The notes below the pieces were generated by a model that saw nothing but the letters and a program-made list of their open reading frames with translations, did no database searches and was not told where the DNA came from. A DNA stretch of 64,000 bases from NCBI RefSeq assembly GCF_021462225.1, contig NC_061815.1:51650873-51714872 (forward strand). The letters are read 5' to 3'. The translations under genes and the position numbers were made by a program. This DNA comes from Girardinichthys multiradiatus. Taxonomy: Eukaryota; Chordata; Actinopteri; Cyprinodontiformes; Goodeidae. Shown here piece after piece: positions 35,701-46,600 of this stretch (positions within the stretch are counted from its first letter, which is position 1; every line of letters begins with the position of its first letter).

Positions 35701-37576
35701 AGAACAGAACCAGAGCTTTAAAACTGGGCCTGTGGTCTCCCAACAAAGCACTTTGCAGAATCTGTTTAGTGTTTGATAATCCGGTCCAGCTCAACAGTAA
35801 ACATTAGCCGTTAATGATGCAGCGAGTCCCGACTGAGCCTGATGCTTTTAGCAGAAACTGTCAGAACCAGCACCAGGCTGCCCTGCTGACTGATCACAGT
35901 TGGACCAGAGCCATGCTGGGTTCTTTCTGTGCAGCGTGGCTCTGGAATCATCTCCAGCCTGATCCCTCTGTTATCCTGACAAATAAAAGAATGTGTCATT
36001 TGTCCCTCAGGTCCAGTTCACCAGCACCAAGGAGACACTCAAAATAAACGACTAAATCCAAGCTACACGTTTCCATAAAGGACATTAACACTTCTTCTAA
36101 ACCGGATCGGTTCTGCCCCATTTCATTTATGTTTTTCTAAATAGAGCTGATTTCTTTCACCAATTGTGACCAAACTGAAGACATGTTCTACTTGTGATTG
36201 GAAGCCTGTTCCTTCATAAAAAGATGCCACTGTGTTAGTTAGTGACATCACGGCACTGGTGGACATCAGGGTTGGCAGATGGACCAATCAGCTCCCAGGG
36301 AAAAGGTCACCATCAAACCAACCTGTCGGTCGTCTGTTTTCAGGAGTTGGGGACTGAGCGAGAGGCAGCACCAGCAGAGGGCGCCACTGAACCAGAGAAA
36401 CCTGCCAAACCTGTCGGTAAGAATCTGACCCCAAGAACAATTCAGGGTCCACCAACATTTTTATTTGACCCTTAAGGCCCCGAGGGACCAAACATGTATT
36501 TGTTTATTTGGTAACATCTCAGTCAGGTTAAAGGTCAGTTCAATAAAACTTTGCAGGATTTGGTTATCTTTAAAGTGTTTATCCTTTTGATTGTAAGGTA
36601 GAGTAGAATAAGAGCTGTTTGTTCCTATTGACTCCCATTTTAAAACACATAACTGATGCACTGTAATCCCGACATTTTATAATACCTTCCCATGAGCACC
36701 CAAAACAATCCAAGCCTCCCTCTGCCTTCAAAATACAGAAAAACTGTTTTTAGGCGTGATGACCCCCCCCCCCCCACCCATTAAATGACCACAGGGACCA
36801 TCGCTTGTATTTTTAACGGGGGACACGGTTCTCCAACCTTTCACAATGCATCTTTATACCATCCCAACACAGACAGATGTTGTGGGAAACATCTGTCTGT
36901 ATGTGTTTGTAATTTGAAGAATTAAAAGCCAAGTTGGTTTTGTTCTTGTTTTCTGTAGGTTTGGGAAAGAACCACAGCCAGAACCTCAAGGACCTTTCTG
37001 GAGGCCCTGGCTGTGGGACCAATATTCCACTTTGGTCTTTATTTTTGGGCATTAAAATATAGAAAAGATTTTTAAAGATGACAAACTCTGGATAGGTCTG
37101 AACCTGCTAACATTTAAATATTAAATGTTTATTACACTTCTATAAGCAGTAGTGTTTTGGGACCTAAAAGGTAAAAACTGCATATTCAATATAAAGGAGC
37201 CTCAAGGGTTAAAGCTTAATCTGTTCAAATCAGAACTGAAACTTTTTCTGGATGAAGAGTAAATGTTGCTAAATCTGCCACCAATCAGAAAGCTGCTCAG
37301 CCACGATGCGTTCACTGTCCCTCCGGGGTTCTGTTGCAGGAGCAGAGTTCGTTCGTCCTGTCGTCGGTTATTTCTGTAATCTGTGTCAGCTGATCTTCAT
37401 CGATGAAGATGAAGCCAAGTTCCAACATTGCAGCACACCGGCACACTACAGGAACTACCAGGTCACTATGGAAACCAGCAGTCCAATTAGCCATTAGTGG
37501 TTCTGTTTGCAGCGGTCTAACTTTTTTTTTGCTTTTGTTTTAGGAGAAAACAGGCAAGGATCCGTGGATGGGCTGA
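24493..37576 (+). CDS. Matrin-3-like nuclear RNA-binding protein, 3 RRMs (plus gene)
   Basis: Twenty-one coding exons: 24493-25404, 25541-25602, 25672-25710, 26417-26493, 26570-26598, 26746-26868, 26949-27074, 28088-28204, 28524-28648, 28729-28994, 29336-29435, 29514-29656, 29741-29880, 30609-30675, 30751-30782, 30864-30995, 34447-34577, 34648-35401, 36344-36416, 37340-37461, 37544-37576. All junctions are GT-AG with compatible phases and total 3603 nt (1200 aa plus stop). Order: N-terminal 'LLSSCGLEPEDL' motif (about 60-100), U1-type zinc finger (about 296-315), RRM1 (374-456), RRM2 (457-536), RS region (537-625), acidic region, 'FPVDLENCITLDEV' motif, RRM3 (787-873), RS/KE exon (874-1125), second zinc finger (1150-1190). 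Matrin-3 relatives bind pyrimidine-rich RNA in the nucleus and influence splicing; that role is inferred. The start at 24493 follows an acceptor at 24483, and the N-terminus aligns with the minus-strand paralogue. An open frame upstream to 24301 is judged non-coding. Probably one of a matr3l1.1/matr3l1.2 pair. Confidence 0.88.
25611..25643. repeat. Short tandem repeat (CACACATGGA)n
   Basis: Just over three 10-bp units lie in the 69-bp intron between the 62-nt and 39-nt exons of the plus gene. Confidence 0.8.
26660..26738. repeat. (TG)n tract beside a 3' splice site
   Basis: About 35 perfect GT/TG units are followed by a run of G. The tract ends about 10 bases before the acceptor of the RRM1 exon at 26746, replacing an ordinary polypyrimidine tract. 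Confidence 0.95.
26746..27074 (+). CDS. Plus gene: RRM1 exons
   Basis: Exons of 123 and 126 nt encode one RNA-recognition motif. 'KGKVVCAKFPPQSVDEVRLR' starts the first strand and helix, 'PFGKVGKILMFPSL' leads to the RNP-1 position, and 'AFVEMGSCDQAKDVVKFY' is the RNP-1 strand and second helix. The intron interrupts the domain just before AFVEM, as in all RRMs of both genes. RNP aromatic residues are mostly replaced, as is usual for the matrin-3/PTB-like RRM group. The 5' exon is phase 0 at both ends and sits next to a long (TG)n tract. Confidence 0.88.
28088..28648 (+). CDS. Plus gene: RRM2 exons
   Basis: Exons of 117 nt ('SQVVSFTPAPTGEDGRSDLI...RFGEPLYTLFLPSK') and 125 nt ('AFVEMKLSAEAQKLVDYYSS...TIQVSFSSEYRTLM') form the second RRM. 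The 125-nt exon has the same length and phase as the RRM2 3' exon of the minus gene. The intron between RRM1 and RRM2 (27075-28087) contains no recognised element. Confidence 0.88.
28729..29880 (+). CDS. Plus gene: RS-rich and acidic linker exons
   Basis: Exon 28729-28994 is strongly Arg/Ser-rich ('RTRSRERSRERSTDRKRRE', 'TRSRSRDKSRMKSS'), a character shared with splicing-associated proteins. Exons 29336-29435, 29514-29656 and 29741-29880 are Glu/Asp-rich ('EAPAEEEEEQMGGEDR', 'EGEDDLESQEEKNQEK'). All four are probably intrinsically disordered. The acceptor of the last is taken at 29740 because only that site keeps phase; an alternative AG lies at 29723. Confidence 0.8.
30609..34577 (+). CDS. 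Plus gene: conserved 'VTLDE' motif and RRM3 exons
   Basis: Exon 30609-30675 encodes 'EAEFPVDLENCITLDEVK', equivalent to the 'FVTVDEV' motif of matrin-3/ZNF638 proteins (family knowledge). A 32-nt exon (30751-30782) follows, with a weak GTTCGT donor. RRM3 comes from 30864-30995 ('ESSRVLFFSTMPLQYTDMEF') and 34447-34577 ('GFIEMSTSSEALKAAEELQS'). The 131-nt second exon matches the length and phase of the minus-gene RRM4 exon. A 3.45-kb intron between them is filled with L2 and satellite-like repeat. Confidence 0.85.
31260..31615 (+). repeat. Tc1-type transposase fragment (intronic)
   Basis: 'cccatcaaccaggaaagggtcataaggtcatctcc' and 'ctggctgtttggaagggttgaaggagaaagac' parallel the decayed element at 500-960. 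Only the N-terminal part is left, in an intron of the plus matrin gene. Confidence 0.55.
31617..32638 (-). repeat. L2 LINE 3' end (intronic, reverse)
   Basis: About 1 kb matches, in opposite orientation, the block at 46838-47870. An 86-codon frame (31862-32122) is identical in translation to the one at 47612-47352. The reverse complement runs from the end of the L2 reverse-transcriptase ORF ('AREADTLSTFKARLKTFLFDK'-like) through a 3' UTR to the AATTGAATT-like tail. It sits in the 3.45-kb intron of the plus gene. Confidence 0.8.
32640..34260. repeat. Satellite-like repeat with degenerate ~780-bp period (intronic)
   Basis: Phrases recur at about 780-bp spacing: 'cacaggaagtcggccattttg' at about 32751 and 33533, 'gaactcctccta' at about 32827 and 33609, and 'ggggattaaaagttatcaaaa' against 'ggggatcaaaagttatcaaaa' at about 32886 and 33672. 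'gtcacaccatg.ccatacgttt' recurs at about 33266 and 33743. Phrases such as 'gggcgtggc' also repeat. It ends in 'ggcggcgaagccagactcccgcggtcgctgcacaggccgag'. This resembles abundant intronic repeats of percomorph fish (recalled, not checked). No transposase or known ends are seen. Confidence 0.6.
34648..35401 (+). CDS. Plus gene: long Lys/Glu/Arg/Ser-rich exon
   Basis: This 754-nt exon encodes about 251 residues of low-complexity charged sequence with a loosely repeated theme such as 'RGTPETETSKIGLE', 'KTRSRKSPEQEPPKI' and 'KTRSRKSLEKETSEM'. This suggests internal expansion of a roughly 40-residue unit. It lies between RRM3 and the second zinc finger, where the minus gene has a shorter 280-nt acidic exon. 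It is probably disordered and could be phosphorylated on SP/TP and RS sites (inference). Confidence 0.85.
36344..37576 (+). CDS. Plus gene: C-terminal zinc finger and end
   Basis: Exon 36344-36416 is a short acidic/proline linker. Exon 37340-37461 encodes the second U1/matrin-type finger, 'GYFCNLCQLIFIDEDEAK..HCSTPAHYRN' (C-x2-C ... H-x5-H). Exon 37544-37576 gives the last ten residues (EKTGKDPWMG) and a TGA stop. The minus gene has a closely similar finger followed by a Lys-rich tail instead. Confidence 0.88.
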
Positions 37577-37745
37577 GTTACCGGTTATGGATCAGAACTG
37601 AAGAAGTTTTATGTCTTAATTTGATCAGAGACCTTCAGTGTTCAGAGGAACTCTGTTCTTGCTGCTGTAAATGTGAAAAAGATTGAATTAAATCAATTTC
37701 AAGTCTGAGGAATCAGTTTATTGAATAAAACCTCCAACTTTAAAA
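37577..37745 (+). other. 3' UTR of the plus matrin gene
   Basis: It runs from the stop at 37576 to a probable cleavage site shortly after the AATAAA at 37724-37729. It contains no further element. Confidence 0.7.
37717..37729. terminator. Back-to-back poly(A) signals for both convergent genes
   Basis: TTTATT at 37717-37722 is AATAAA on the minus strand. AATAAA at 37724-37729 is the plus-strand signal, and one base separates them. It lies 141-153 bp after the plus stop codon and 168-173 bp after the minus stop codon. Confidence 0.75.
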
Positions 37746-37889
37746 CGTTCTGAACAGAAGATCCACATCGTGACTCACAGGTACCTGCTGGGACTAGTTC
37801 CTGATTGGTCAGTGGTGTCACCATAACAAACATCTAATCAAACTACACCAAGTATAAAAAGGAAACATCAAACTCTTCTTCTGGTGTTT

Positions 37890-40800
37890 TCACGCCGTCG
37901 TCTTCAGCTTCTTCTTCTGTTCCTTCTCCAGATGTTTCTGGATTGAAACAAGAAACGAGATCAATAACCCTGCCAGAGACAGGTCATGTTTACACTATAA
38001 TTTAATACTACAGAACCTTTTCCCGGGTCATTCAGATTAGCAGGGCAGAATTTAGCCCAGGAAAGTTTCTGGTAGGAAGGCAGAACTTCATTTACCAGGA
38101 AGTGTCTACATCTCATTTAAGATCTAAAACACAAACATTCAATATATTGATCAGGTGCAAAAAGAGTTTAACCTCTGAAGACATCTGGGATAAATGTGGG
38201 ATTAAAACCGGTCCTTTATCTGAGCTACATTGGTCAACGTGGCGGTTCACAGCCAAGTCAGAACCACCAACCAGAACCTTCCTCTGGGACTCACCTCACC
38301 TTGTAATGAAGAGATTAACATCTAGATAAAATTGGACCGGAACTTTGTTTCAAAGGCAGAAGACCGTAGAACATCTGTAAATTTCTTCTGGATTTACAGG
38401 ACGATGAAGAGTGTCAGAACCATCCTCTCTCCAGCTCTGGTCCAGTTCTGGGCCCTCGTGTAGAAGTGTGCGTACACACAAACACATTGCGGCCCGTGTT
38501 TTACACACAACTCCACATGTACAAAAATGAATGGAACCATCCGGTACCAGGTCCGGTTCTCACTACGCTGCGGTCCTTTAAACCGGAGCTTTTCAGAGGG
38601 AGCTGACTGACAGGTCGGGTATTTAGCAGTCATCCCTGAACCGGGCCTCATCCAGATGTTGCTCAGATATAGACAGTTATAGAAACTGTGGCTCTCGTTG
38701 CAGCGAGGAGATGATTTCTGAATGTAATCAGAGCTACAGACTGGACCCATTCTGCTATAAGGGCCCCATCTGGAAGTCAATATGCTTTAATGAATAGAAA
38801 ACATCTTGATTCAATATATGGAAACCCCCAGCAGGCTCCGTGTGCGATGGTGGCTGCTACGTCATTATAACGTGACGTCCTGAAGGTTAAAGTTCAGTGT
38901 GTGATGACGGTCTTCCTGATAGGAATATTCACCTCATAATGACCAGCATTGAATTATACAGGTGCTGCTCATAACATTAGAATATCTTGAAAAAATTGAT
39001 TTCAGTCATTTCATTCAAAAAGTGAAACTTGTAAATTATATTTATTCATTACACACACTGATATATTTTAAATGTTTATTTCTAGTTCATTATAACTACT
39101 AATGAAAATCCCAAATTCAGTTTGAATGTTGAAGACACCTGGTGCTCCACACTAATCAGCTAATTAACTCTAAACACCTGCAGAGGCCTTTAAATGGTCT
39201 CTCAGTCTAGTTCTGTAATCATGAGGAAGACGGCTGACCTGACACCTTGACCCAGGAGGTCAGCCGTTCACAGAGCGCTGTGTCCAAGCACATTAATAGA
39301 GGCGAAGGGAAGAAACAGATGTGGTAGAATAAAGTGTACAAGCAATAGAGATAACCGCACCCTGGAGAGGACTGTGAAACAAAACCCGGTCAAAAATGTG
39401 GAGAAATGCAGCTGGAGTCGGTTCTTCCAGAACCACCACGCACAGACGTGTAGACATGGGTTTCAGCCGTCGCATTCCTTGTGTCAAGACACTCCTGGAC
39501 TTAAGACAAAAAGCTGAGTGGTCCAAAGTGATGTTCTCTGATGAAGGTAAATTGAGCATTTTCTTTGTGAGCTCAAGGTCCCAGAGTCTGGAGGAAGAGG
39601 AGAGGAACAGAATCCACGGTGCTTGAGGTCCAGTTTAAAGTTTCCACAGTCAGTGATGGTTTGGGGTGCCATGTCATCTGCTGGTGTTGGTCCACTGTGT
39701 TTTCTGAGGTCCAAGGTCAACGCAGGCGTCTACCAGGAAGTGTTGGAGCACTTCATGCTTCCTGCTGCTGACCAGTTTTAAGGAGATGCAGATTTCATTT
39801 TCCAACAGGACTTGACACCTGCACACAGGGCCGAAGCTACCAGTACCTGATGATAATAATGTTCCTATAAATGGCTTTCAAATGTATGGTGTTAACAGAC
39901 CATCCATAGGTGGGGGTGTTGCCTTTTATATAAATTCATCCCTCCAGGTAAGTTTGTTACAAGCAGAATCTCGTAGTACACAATCTGAATTTTTATTGCT
40001 TAAGATTGAAGTTTTAGAGGTTTAAATGTAAATGTGCCTCAAATGCACTTCAATCATTGAAGGATTTTCTATTTAAGATTGATTCAAATGAAATTAACTG
40101 GAGAGCTAACCTGTGACTAGCTTAGTCCCAAATTCTGATGATTTTAAAATTCAATTCATTGAGTCATCCAAGTAATAAGCGTTGCCTCCTTTAAAACATC
40201 TAGAAACAACGGTAGAGATAATCCTTGGTTTACACCAGAATTAGTAAATGCTTTGCATGACAGAAATGTAGCCTGGGCAAAGGCAAAGTAAACTGGTTTA
40301 AAATATGATTGGGATATTTAGCTACACTCACTTGTTTTTATTTAAAAATTAAGAAATAAAAGTACCTCTCGGATCAACAATGCCTAGTCTGAATTTTACT
40401 TCTCAACTACAACTGACAGTCTAAATGACCCTAAAAGGTTTTGGAAAACAATTAAACTCACAGGCTTTGTCATATTACATTGTTCATAACAAATATTCAT
40501 GACAAAGGTGATATGTTCAATGGTTTCAATCAACATTTTATTTTCTCTACACCCTCCAAAAACTCGACTAACCCTGTGATTGCATCTGAGCCAGTTTCCG
40601 ATGCATCAACATTTAGTTTCCAGCCTTTCACTTTGTCAAATCAATAGATACTCCTGACTTAATTGATTCCTATTTTTCAATAATTGCAGCAGATTTTATA
40701 GCACAACCTTTGACTTACATTTTTAACTTAAGTCTGAGCACAATGCCAATTCCTATAATCTGGAACTGAGCTTTTGTCACTCCGTTATTCAAAGGTGGTG

Positions 40801-43670
40801 ATCCAGCAATCTTAAATAACTATAGGCTATATATCAAAGCTTTGCTTTTTATCAAACATTTCTTTAATAAATGAACAGTTGAAAGAATATTTATACTCCA
40901 ATAACGTACTATGTTTATTTCAGGTTTTAGAAAAGGTTGTTAGCATCATAACAGCAACACTGAAAGTGATCAATAATATTTCGGCAGCTCTTGATAACAA
41001 GCAACACTGTGTCGCGCTTTTCATTCATTTGTCAAAAGCTTTTGATTCAGTAAATCATATTTTACTCGAAGAGAATTTGATTAGTATTGGACTATCTAGA
41101 AAAGATATTGGGTGGATTTGTGATGACCCTACTGACAGATCCTAATGTATCACATCAGGAAATATTTGTTCTAATATTCTTACAGTAACTAAAGGAGTCC
41201 CCCAAGGCTCTGTTTTGGAGCCACTCCTATCTACTATCTATGTGAAGAATGTTGTTGACCTGGTGGACACTAAATACCATTTTTACGCCGATGATATGGT
41301 TATCTATAGTTCTGGGAAGACTCTTAGTGCCAGTGTCTCTACGTTACAAAATGCGTTTAACAAAATACAGAATAAGTTTCTACAATTAGACTTTTCTTTA
41401 AATTCAAATAAGAGCAAGTTAATGTTATTTTCAAAAACCAAGCCTAATCTGCAGATTAGTTATCCTGTCATCACTCTTCAAGGGGCAGAAATTGAAAGAG
41501 TTCAATCTTTTAAATATCTAGATATTTAATCTTAGCTTTTAAGGGTATGTTGAACAATTAACTAGGAAACTGACGGAAAATCGGCTTCTATTTTAGAAAT
41601 GTTTTTCTTTTAATGCAAAGAGAAACTAGTAGCAGTTACTTTTTTTTTACCCATTTTGGATTATGGCGATCTTATTTATATGAATGCTCCAGCACAAATA
41701 TATATAATATATTTATATTATATTGTAGATATGTTTATACTGTTTAATTTGTATTATATTGCACCGACTACGCCAAAACAAATTCCTTGTATGTCCAAAA
41801 ACGTACTTGGCAATAAAGCTTTTCTGATTCTGATAGTATTATATTAAAACCATTAGAAGCAGTTTATGGAACTGTAAGCCTTGCACACATCATCGTGGGT
41901 CAGTCTCAGAGACTCCTAGACTGACTCATTGCTATATGTTCATTTATAGAGGTATTCTGTGTCTGTTCTCCCCATATCTCTCTGAATATATTCAACCAAG
42001 AGAGGCTGGACTGTAATCTTTACGCTTTCAAAAATCACTGCTACTGTTTGTACCAAGTGTTCACACACAGCCTGGTAAGGTGGCATTTCAGTATTTTGCC
42101 CTCACAACATGGAGCCTTTTACAAAATGACTGGAAAGGAACTGGTTCCAATAAGACAATTTCAACTATTGCTTAAAAGTTTGGAAATGAATAGTTTTATG
42201 AAACTGTTAGTGTAAATTGTTTTTAATGTGTTGATTTTTGTTGCTGTCTTGGCCAGGACTTCCTTGAAAAAGAGACTGGTAAATCTCAATGGGATTTTCA
42301 TGGTTAAATAAAAATAAACTGGTTTAGGACCATGGTATCCCTGTTCTTAATGGGCCAGCAACTCGCCTGACCGTAACCCCGTAGAAAATCTATGGTATTG
42401 TGAAGAGGAAGATGCAATACGCCAGACCCAACCATTCAGAAGAGCTGAAGGCCACTTTCAGAACACCCGAGCAGTGCCACAGACTGATGGACTCCACGCC
42501 ACGCCACATTGTTGCAGTAATCCAGGCAAAAGGAGCCCCAACTCAGTATGGAGTGCTGTACATGCTCATACTTTTCAGTTGGCCAACATTTCTAGAAATC
42601 CTTTTTTTGTATTGGTCTTAATATTCTAATTTTCTGAGATACTGAATTTGGAGTTTTCATTACTTGTCAGTTATAATAAAAAAAATTAAATATTTGAAAT
42701 ATATCAGTCTGTGTGTAATGAATGAATATAATTTACAAGTTGCACTTTTTGAATAGAATTACTGAAATAAATAAAACCAGGATCTGTAATTGAGCTCAAT
42801 GCAGCAGCTAGATGGCGCTGTTTGGATCTGATGCAGACAAGCCCTGACTCAGGTTTCAGTTGCTGATGTCATTGAGGTAGTTGTTGGTTTGCCTTAACTG
42901 ACTACAAACATCCCTCATGGTCTAGTCAAAGTCTCTCTTAGCATTCCTCCACCAAAATAACCAGCTCGGTTCTGTGACTGTCACAGCACCGTTGCCATGG
43001 TTATTTGGACACGTGGTGGATGACTTCCGGCTATTTATTCTATTCTGCATATAAACTTAGGGGCGGGGACGGGCGGTTCTGACTCTTCGTACTGCTGAGC
43101 CCAATTCACCGCAGAGTGGGACGTATGAAGGCTACGTGGTGACGCGTCTACGCACCGTTTCTACATCTGAATTTCTTTCTGCGTCGCAAGTTGCAGAATT
43201 TCTCCCTAAAGCCAATTTTGGTATGAAAGCTGGACACTGATTAGGACACGAGGTCCCTGGTCTCCACTGAGGAACCGCTCAGTAAAAACCAGGAAGATCC
43301 TCAGAAAGTCATTACGGGTCACCTTCAAGATTCTGAAACGCTCACAGTGGGCAGGGCCAGGTCTCACCTGCAGCTTGTCATAGTGCGCCTGGCTGCTGCA
43401 GTGGGTTTTCTTGGCCTTGTCTTCATTGGAGTAAAACAGGAAGCAGATGCGACAGTAGTAACCCATCTTCACATGCTCCACACCTGAACAACCAATCAGA
43501 GGTCAGTATTTTCTTTCTAATGATGTTATCATGGCAGCAGCGGGTTGGGTTTTCTCACCAATTGGAGTGTTGGGGTCATAGGGCGGGAGAACCGCCTCGT
43601 TGGGGTTGACATCAGTAGGGGGTGGAGCCTCTGTCTGTCCATTCTGATTGGTCGATGTGTCCATCTCCTC
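37890..43670 (-). CDS. Minus gene: C-terminal zinc finger and Lys-rich tail
   Basis: Exon 43670-43559 is a linker ('MDTSTNQNGQTEAPPPTDVN'). Exon 43483-43368 encodes the second matrin-type finger, 'MGYYCRICFLFYSNEDKAKK.HCSSQAHYDKLQ'. The last exon is found only after a 5.43-kb intron, at 37937-37890: acceptor AATCCAG, then KHLEKEQKKKLKTTA and TGA. Its Lys/Glu-rich tail resembles the end of MATR3, and its phase (0) fits exactly. Reading straight on from 43368 instead gives a longer but unmatched tail. Confidence 0.8.
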
Positions 43671-46600
43671 CTGCAGAACAGAAGAGCAGCCCATGGTCCT
43701 TTAACCCTGAGGACAGTTTTAAAGGTTCTGCACATTTTCCGGTTCAAAACTCTAGACTCATTTCAGGGCCGAACAAATGACCCAGTTGGATTTTTTTTTG
43801 TGGGTATTTTACAACCCAGTTTCAGAACCACAGGCCTAGAGTAAAACCCTGATCTATGAATGTCCAAACACCAGAACAGCAGGGAAACGGACCTTGTTTT
43901 GATTATTGCTGTATAATAATTAATTTCTATGGTGTTTTCTTGTGGGTTCTGTTTCTGTGTGATGGGTTCTGGAGATGTCAAACACCATGAAAGCTGGATG
44001 GAAATGAAATAGAAATCAGTGTAAGAAACATTTTGAACGTGACTAAAACAAAGAAGATGATTGATTCAAGAGAAACAGGAATAAGTCAAAAACTATTTCT
44101 ATCATGGGAGAAGAAGTGGAGATGGTGGAGGAGTATAAATACCTCGGTGTTCACCTGGACAACAGACTAGAGTGGAGATGCAACTGTGAAGCCATCTACA
44201 AGAAGGGACAGAGCAGACTGTACTTCTTGAGGAAGCTTAGGTCCTTTGGTGTTTGCAGCAAGATGCTGCATATCTTCTATAAATCTGTTGTGGAGAATCA
44301 GATCTCTTCTCCATCATCTGCTGGGGAAGCAGCATCAGAACCAGGGATTTAAAAAAGCTCAACAAGCTGATAAAAAAGGCTGGTTCTGTTCTGGGGACTC
44401 CTCTAGAACCTCTGGAGATCATTGTGGAAAGACAGATTCTTCATAAAATGAAGAACATTATGGAGAACCCTGAGCATCCTCTTCATGAGACTGTCCTACA
44501 ACAACAGAGTGTCTTCAGTCAGAGGCTTCTTCAGATCTGCTGTAAGACGGAGCGCTACAGGAGATCCTTCCTGCCCACAGACATCAGCATCTACAACGAC
44601 TCTTTGAGGAAACCTTCATAATATGAGCTACAACATTTAATTTCCCTTTGGGATTAATAAAGTATTTTTGAATTTGATCTTATTGATACAGAATCATAAA
44701 TATTTCTCCATGATGGACCTCCTGTAGGAACCCTGAACTCATCCACAACAGCAGCTGAAACACAGAGAAGCTTCTGATTGGTTCTGATTGGTGGGCTTGT
44801 ATTGATTACATGTTCCATATTCACCCTGAACAGTTACAGTCCCCACTCTCATCCAGAAGAGGGCGCTCACATGTGTCTCTATGGTCAGAAAATGCAGATG
44901 GAAACTCTGCCGTTCCACACAGAACGTTTCCACCAACTGTGACCCTATAAAGCATCTTCATGTGGGCCACAGATGGGTCCATTTGCACTAGAACAGGGAC
45001 AAAAGCTGAGAATAAAAACCAAGATGGCTCCAGGTAGATGGTGGTTCCAATCTGCAGCTTCTTCATTAGAGACCATCAAACACCTCGGCTGTGATAAACT
45101 CAACTGGTTTCAACATCTCCAGAACACAGAAAACTGTTCTGTTCTCTGGCAGGACCTGAGATTATTTCACTCTGACCTCAACCAGCAGAACATTTATGTT
45201 CAGAACCAGAACCGGTGATTATCAATTAGTCATTCTGAATGTCAGACTCACCTCTTTACTGAGTTTCATCTCCTCAGAATCTTCTGCAAGCTTCTCAGCT
45301 AAGTTTTTCTCCACTTTCACATCTTCACTGATGTCACAGTGCTCCCCCGCCACCGCAGCCTCCTCCTCCTCCTCCTCTTCTTCTGTCCCCTCAGCCTTCA
45401 CTTCTTCCTCCTCATCCTCCTCTGACTCCGCCTCCTGTTTCGGTTTCTTTGCCAGCGGCTCTTCGGCGTCCTTGCTGGATTTCTCTGGGGATCTGCTCTT
45501 CTCCCTCTTCGTTGTGTTGGGATAGCGATGACTGAACAAACAGAAGCTTCTGTGAGTGAAGGTCTGCTGACTGCGGCCCTGACTGGGCACTGAGACTCAC
45601 CCGTGTTTGAGCTGTTTGTATTTCCGGCTCACGTAGATGGTCAGACGTTTCCCGTTGAACTTCAGCTGCTTCCCCTTACAGGCTTCAGCCATTTTCTCAG
45701 CAGATTCAGCTTTTTCCATCTCGATGAAACACTGCAGATACACCAACATTCTGTCAGTTAGAGTCTGCACCACAGTCCAGGTTCGACAACCTCAGTCCAG
45801 AACCTGTACCTCTCTCCTTAGCCGGTGCAGGAAGTACTTCCGGATTTTCCCATATGGCTCTGCCAGCTTCAGAATGTCCTGGTCGGAGTATTTTATGTTG
45901 GGAATCTGACCGATGTAGACGACCCTGCTGGATCCACACTGAACACACAGACACACACAGAAAACCGAGGCTGTGAACACGATCATCCTCTCCCCAACAT
46001 TTCTATTACACTCCGTCCAGTTTGATTCTAGCGATCACGACAGAAGTCATCTCTACGCAGGTGATGCAGTCACCTCAATTCAAGCTCGCAGACTGAAGAG
46101 TCTCCACTTTGACCCTAAAGAACATCAGTAGCTCCATTACCAGACATTTACATGTTTCTGAGATGTTTCCTCATTTTAACTAAATGAGGACATTTTAATT
46201 TTAATATAACTAGGGTAAGAATTAGCATTATAAAACAGCTTGGTATCAGCTGTGATATCTGCCTATCTCCTTGGTGACCTTCAGCATTCTGGGTCCAACT
46301 AGCTAAATATTACATTAACCCATAACGCTTGGAACATATCAGCTGTAGGTCTGATACTGATATTGCCATGACGATATACTCGGGATATTTTGTGCAGCTT
46401 TAGTTTCTTGAGGGTTTTCTGCGCTCACTTGTTGCTGCCTGTGATGTGTAACCATAGGAACAGGGGAGTATTACAAGCAGGATCAGCTGATCGATTTCTA
46501 AACTCTCAACAAAGTCTTGATGATTTAAAAAGGGAACAATGTGGATGCAGAGCAGGAGCAAAGTGTTCTCCAGAACATTGCCAAAATTAGAAATATCCTG

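Larger units (their letters stand above)
38959..42790 (+). mobile_element. Decayed Tc1-type element interrupted by a LINE (intronic)
   Basis: The left end 'caggtgctgctcataacattagaata' follows a TA at 38957-38958. The right side near 42700-42788 holds the inverse of 'cttgtaaattatatttattcattacacacactgatatat' and a degraded end. Transposase remnants lie at about 39222-39845 and 42327-42545. A LINE occupies the middle. The whole lies in the last intron of the minus gene. Confidence 0.75.

Noticed and set aside
45196..45525. Serine-rich frame on the plus strand
   Set aside because: It is the antisense shadow of the acidic Glu-rich exon of the minus gene.
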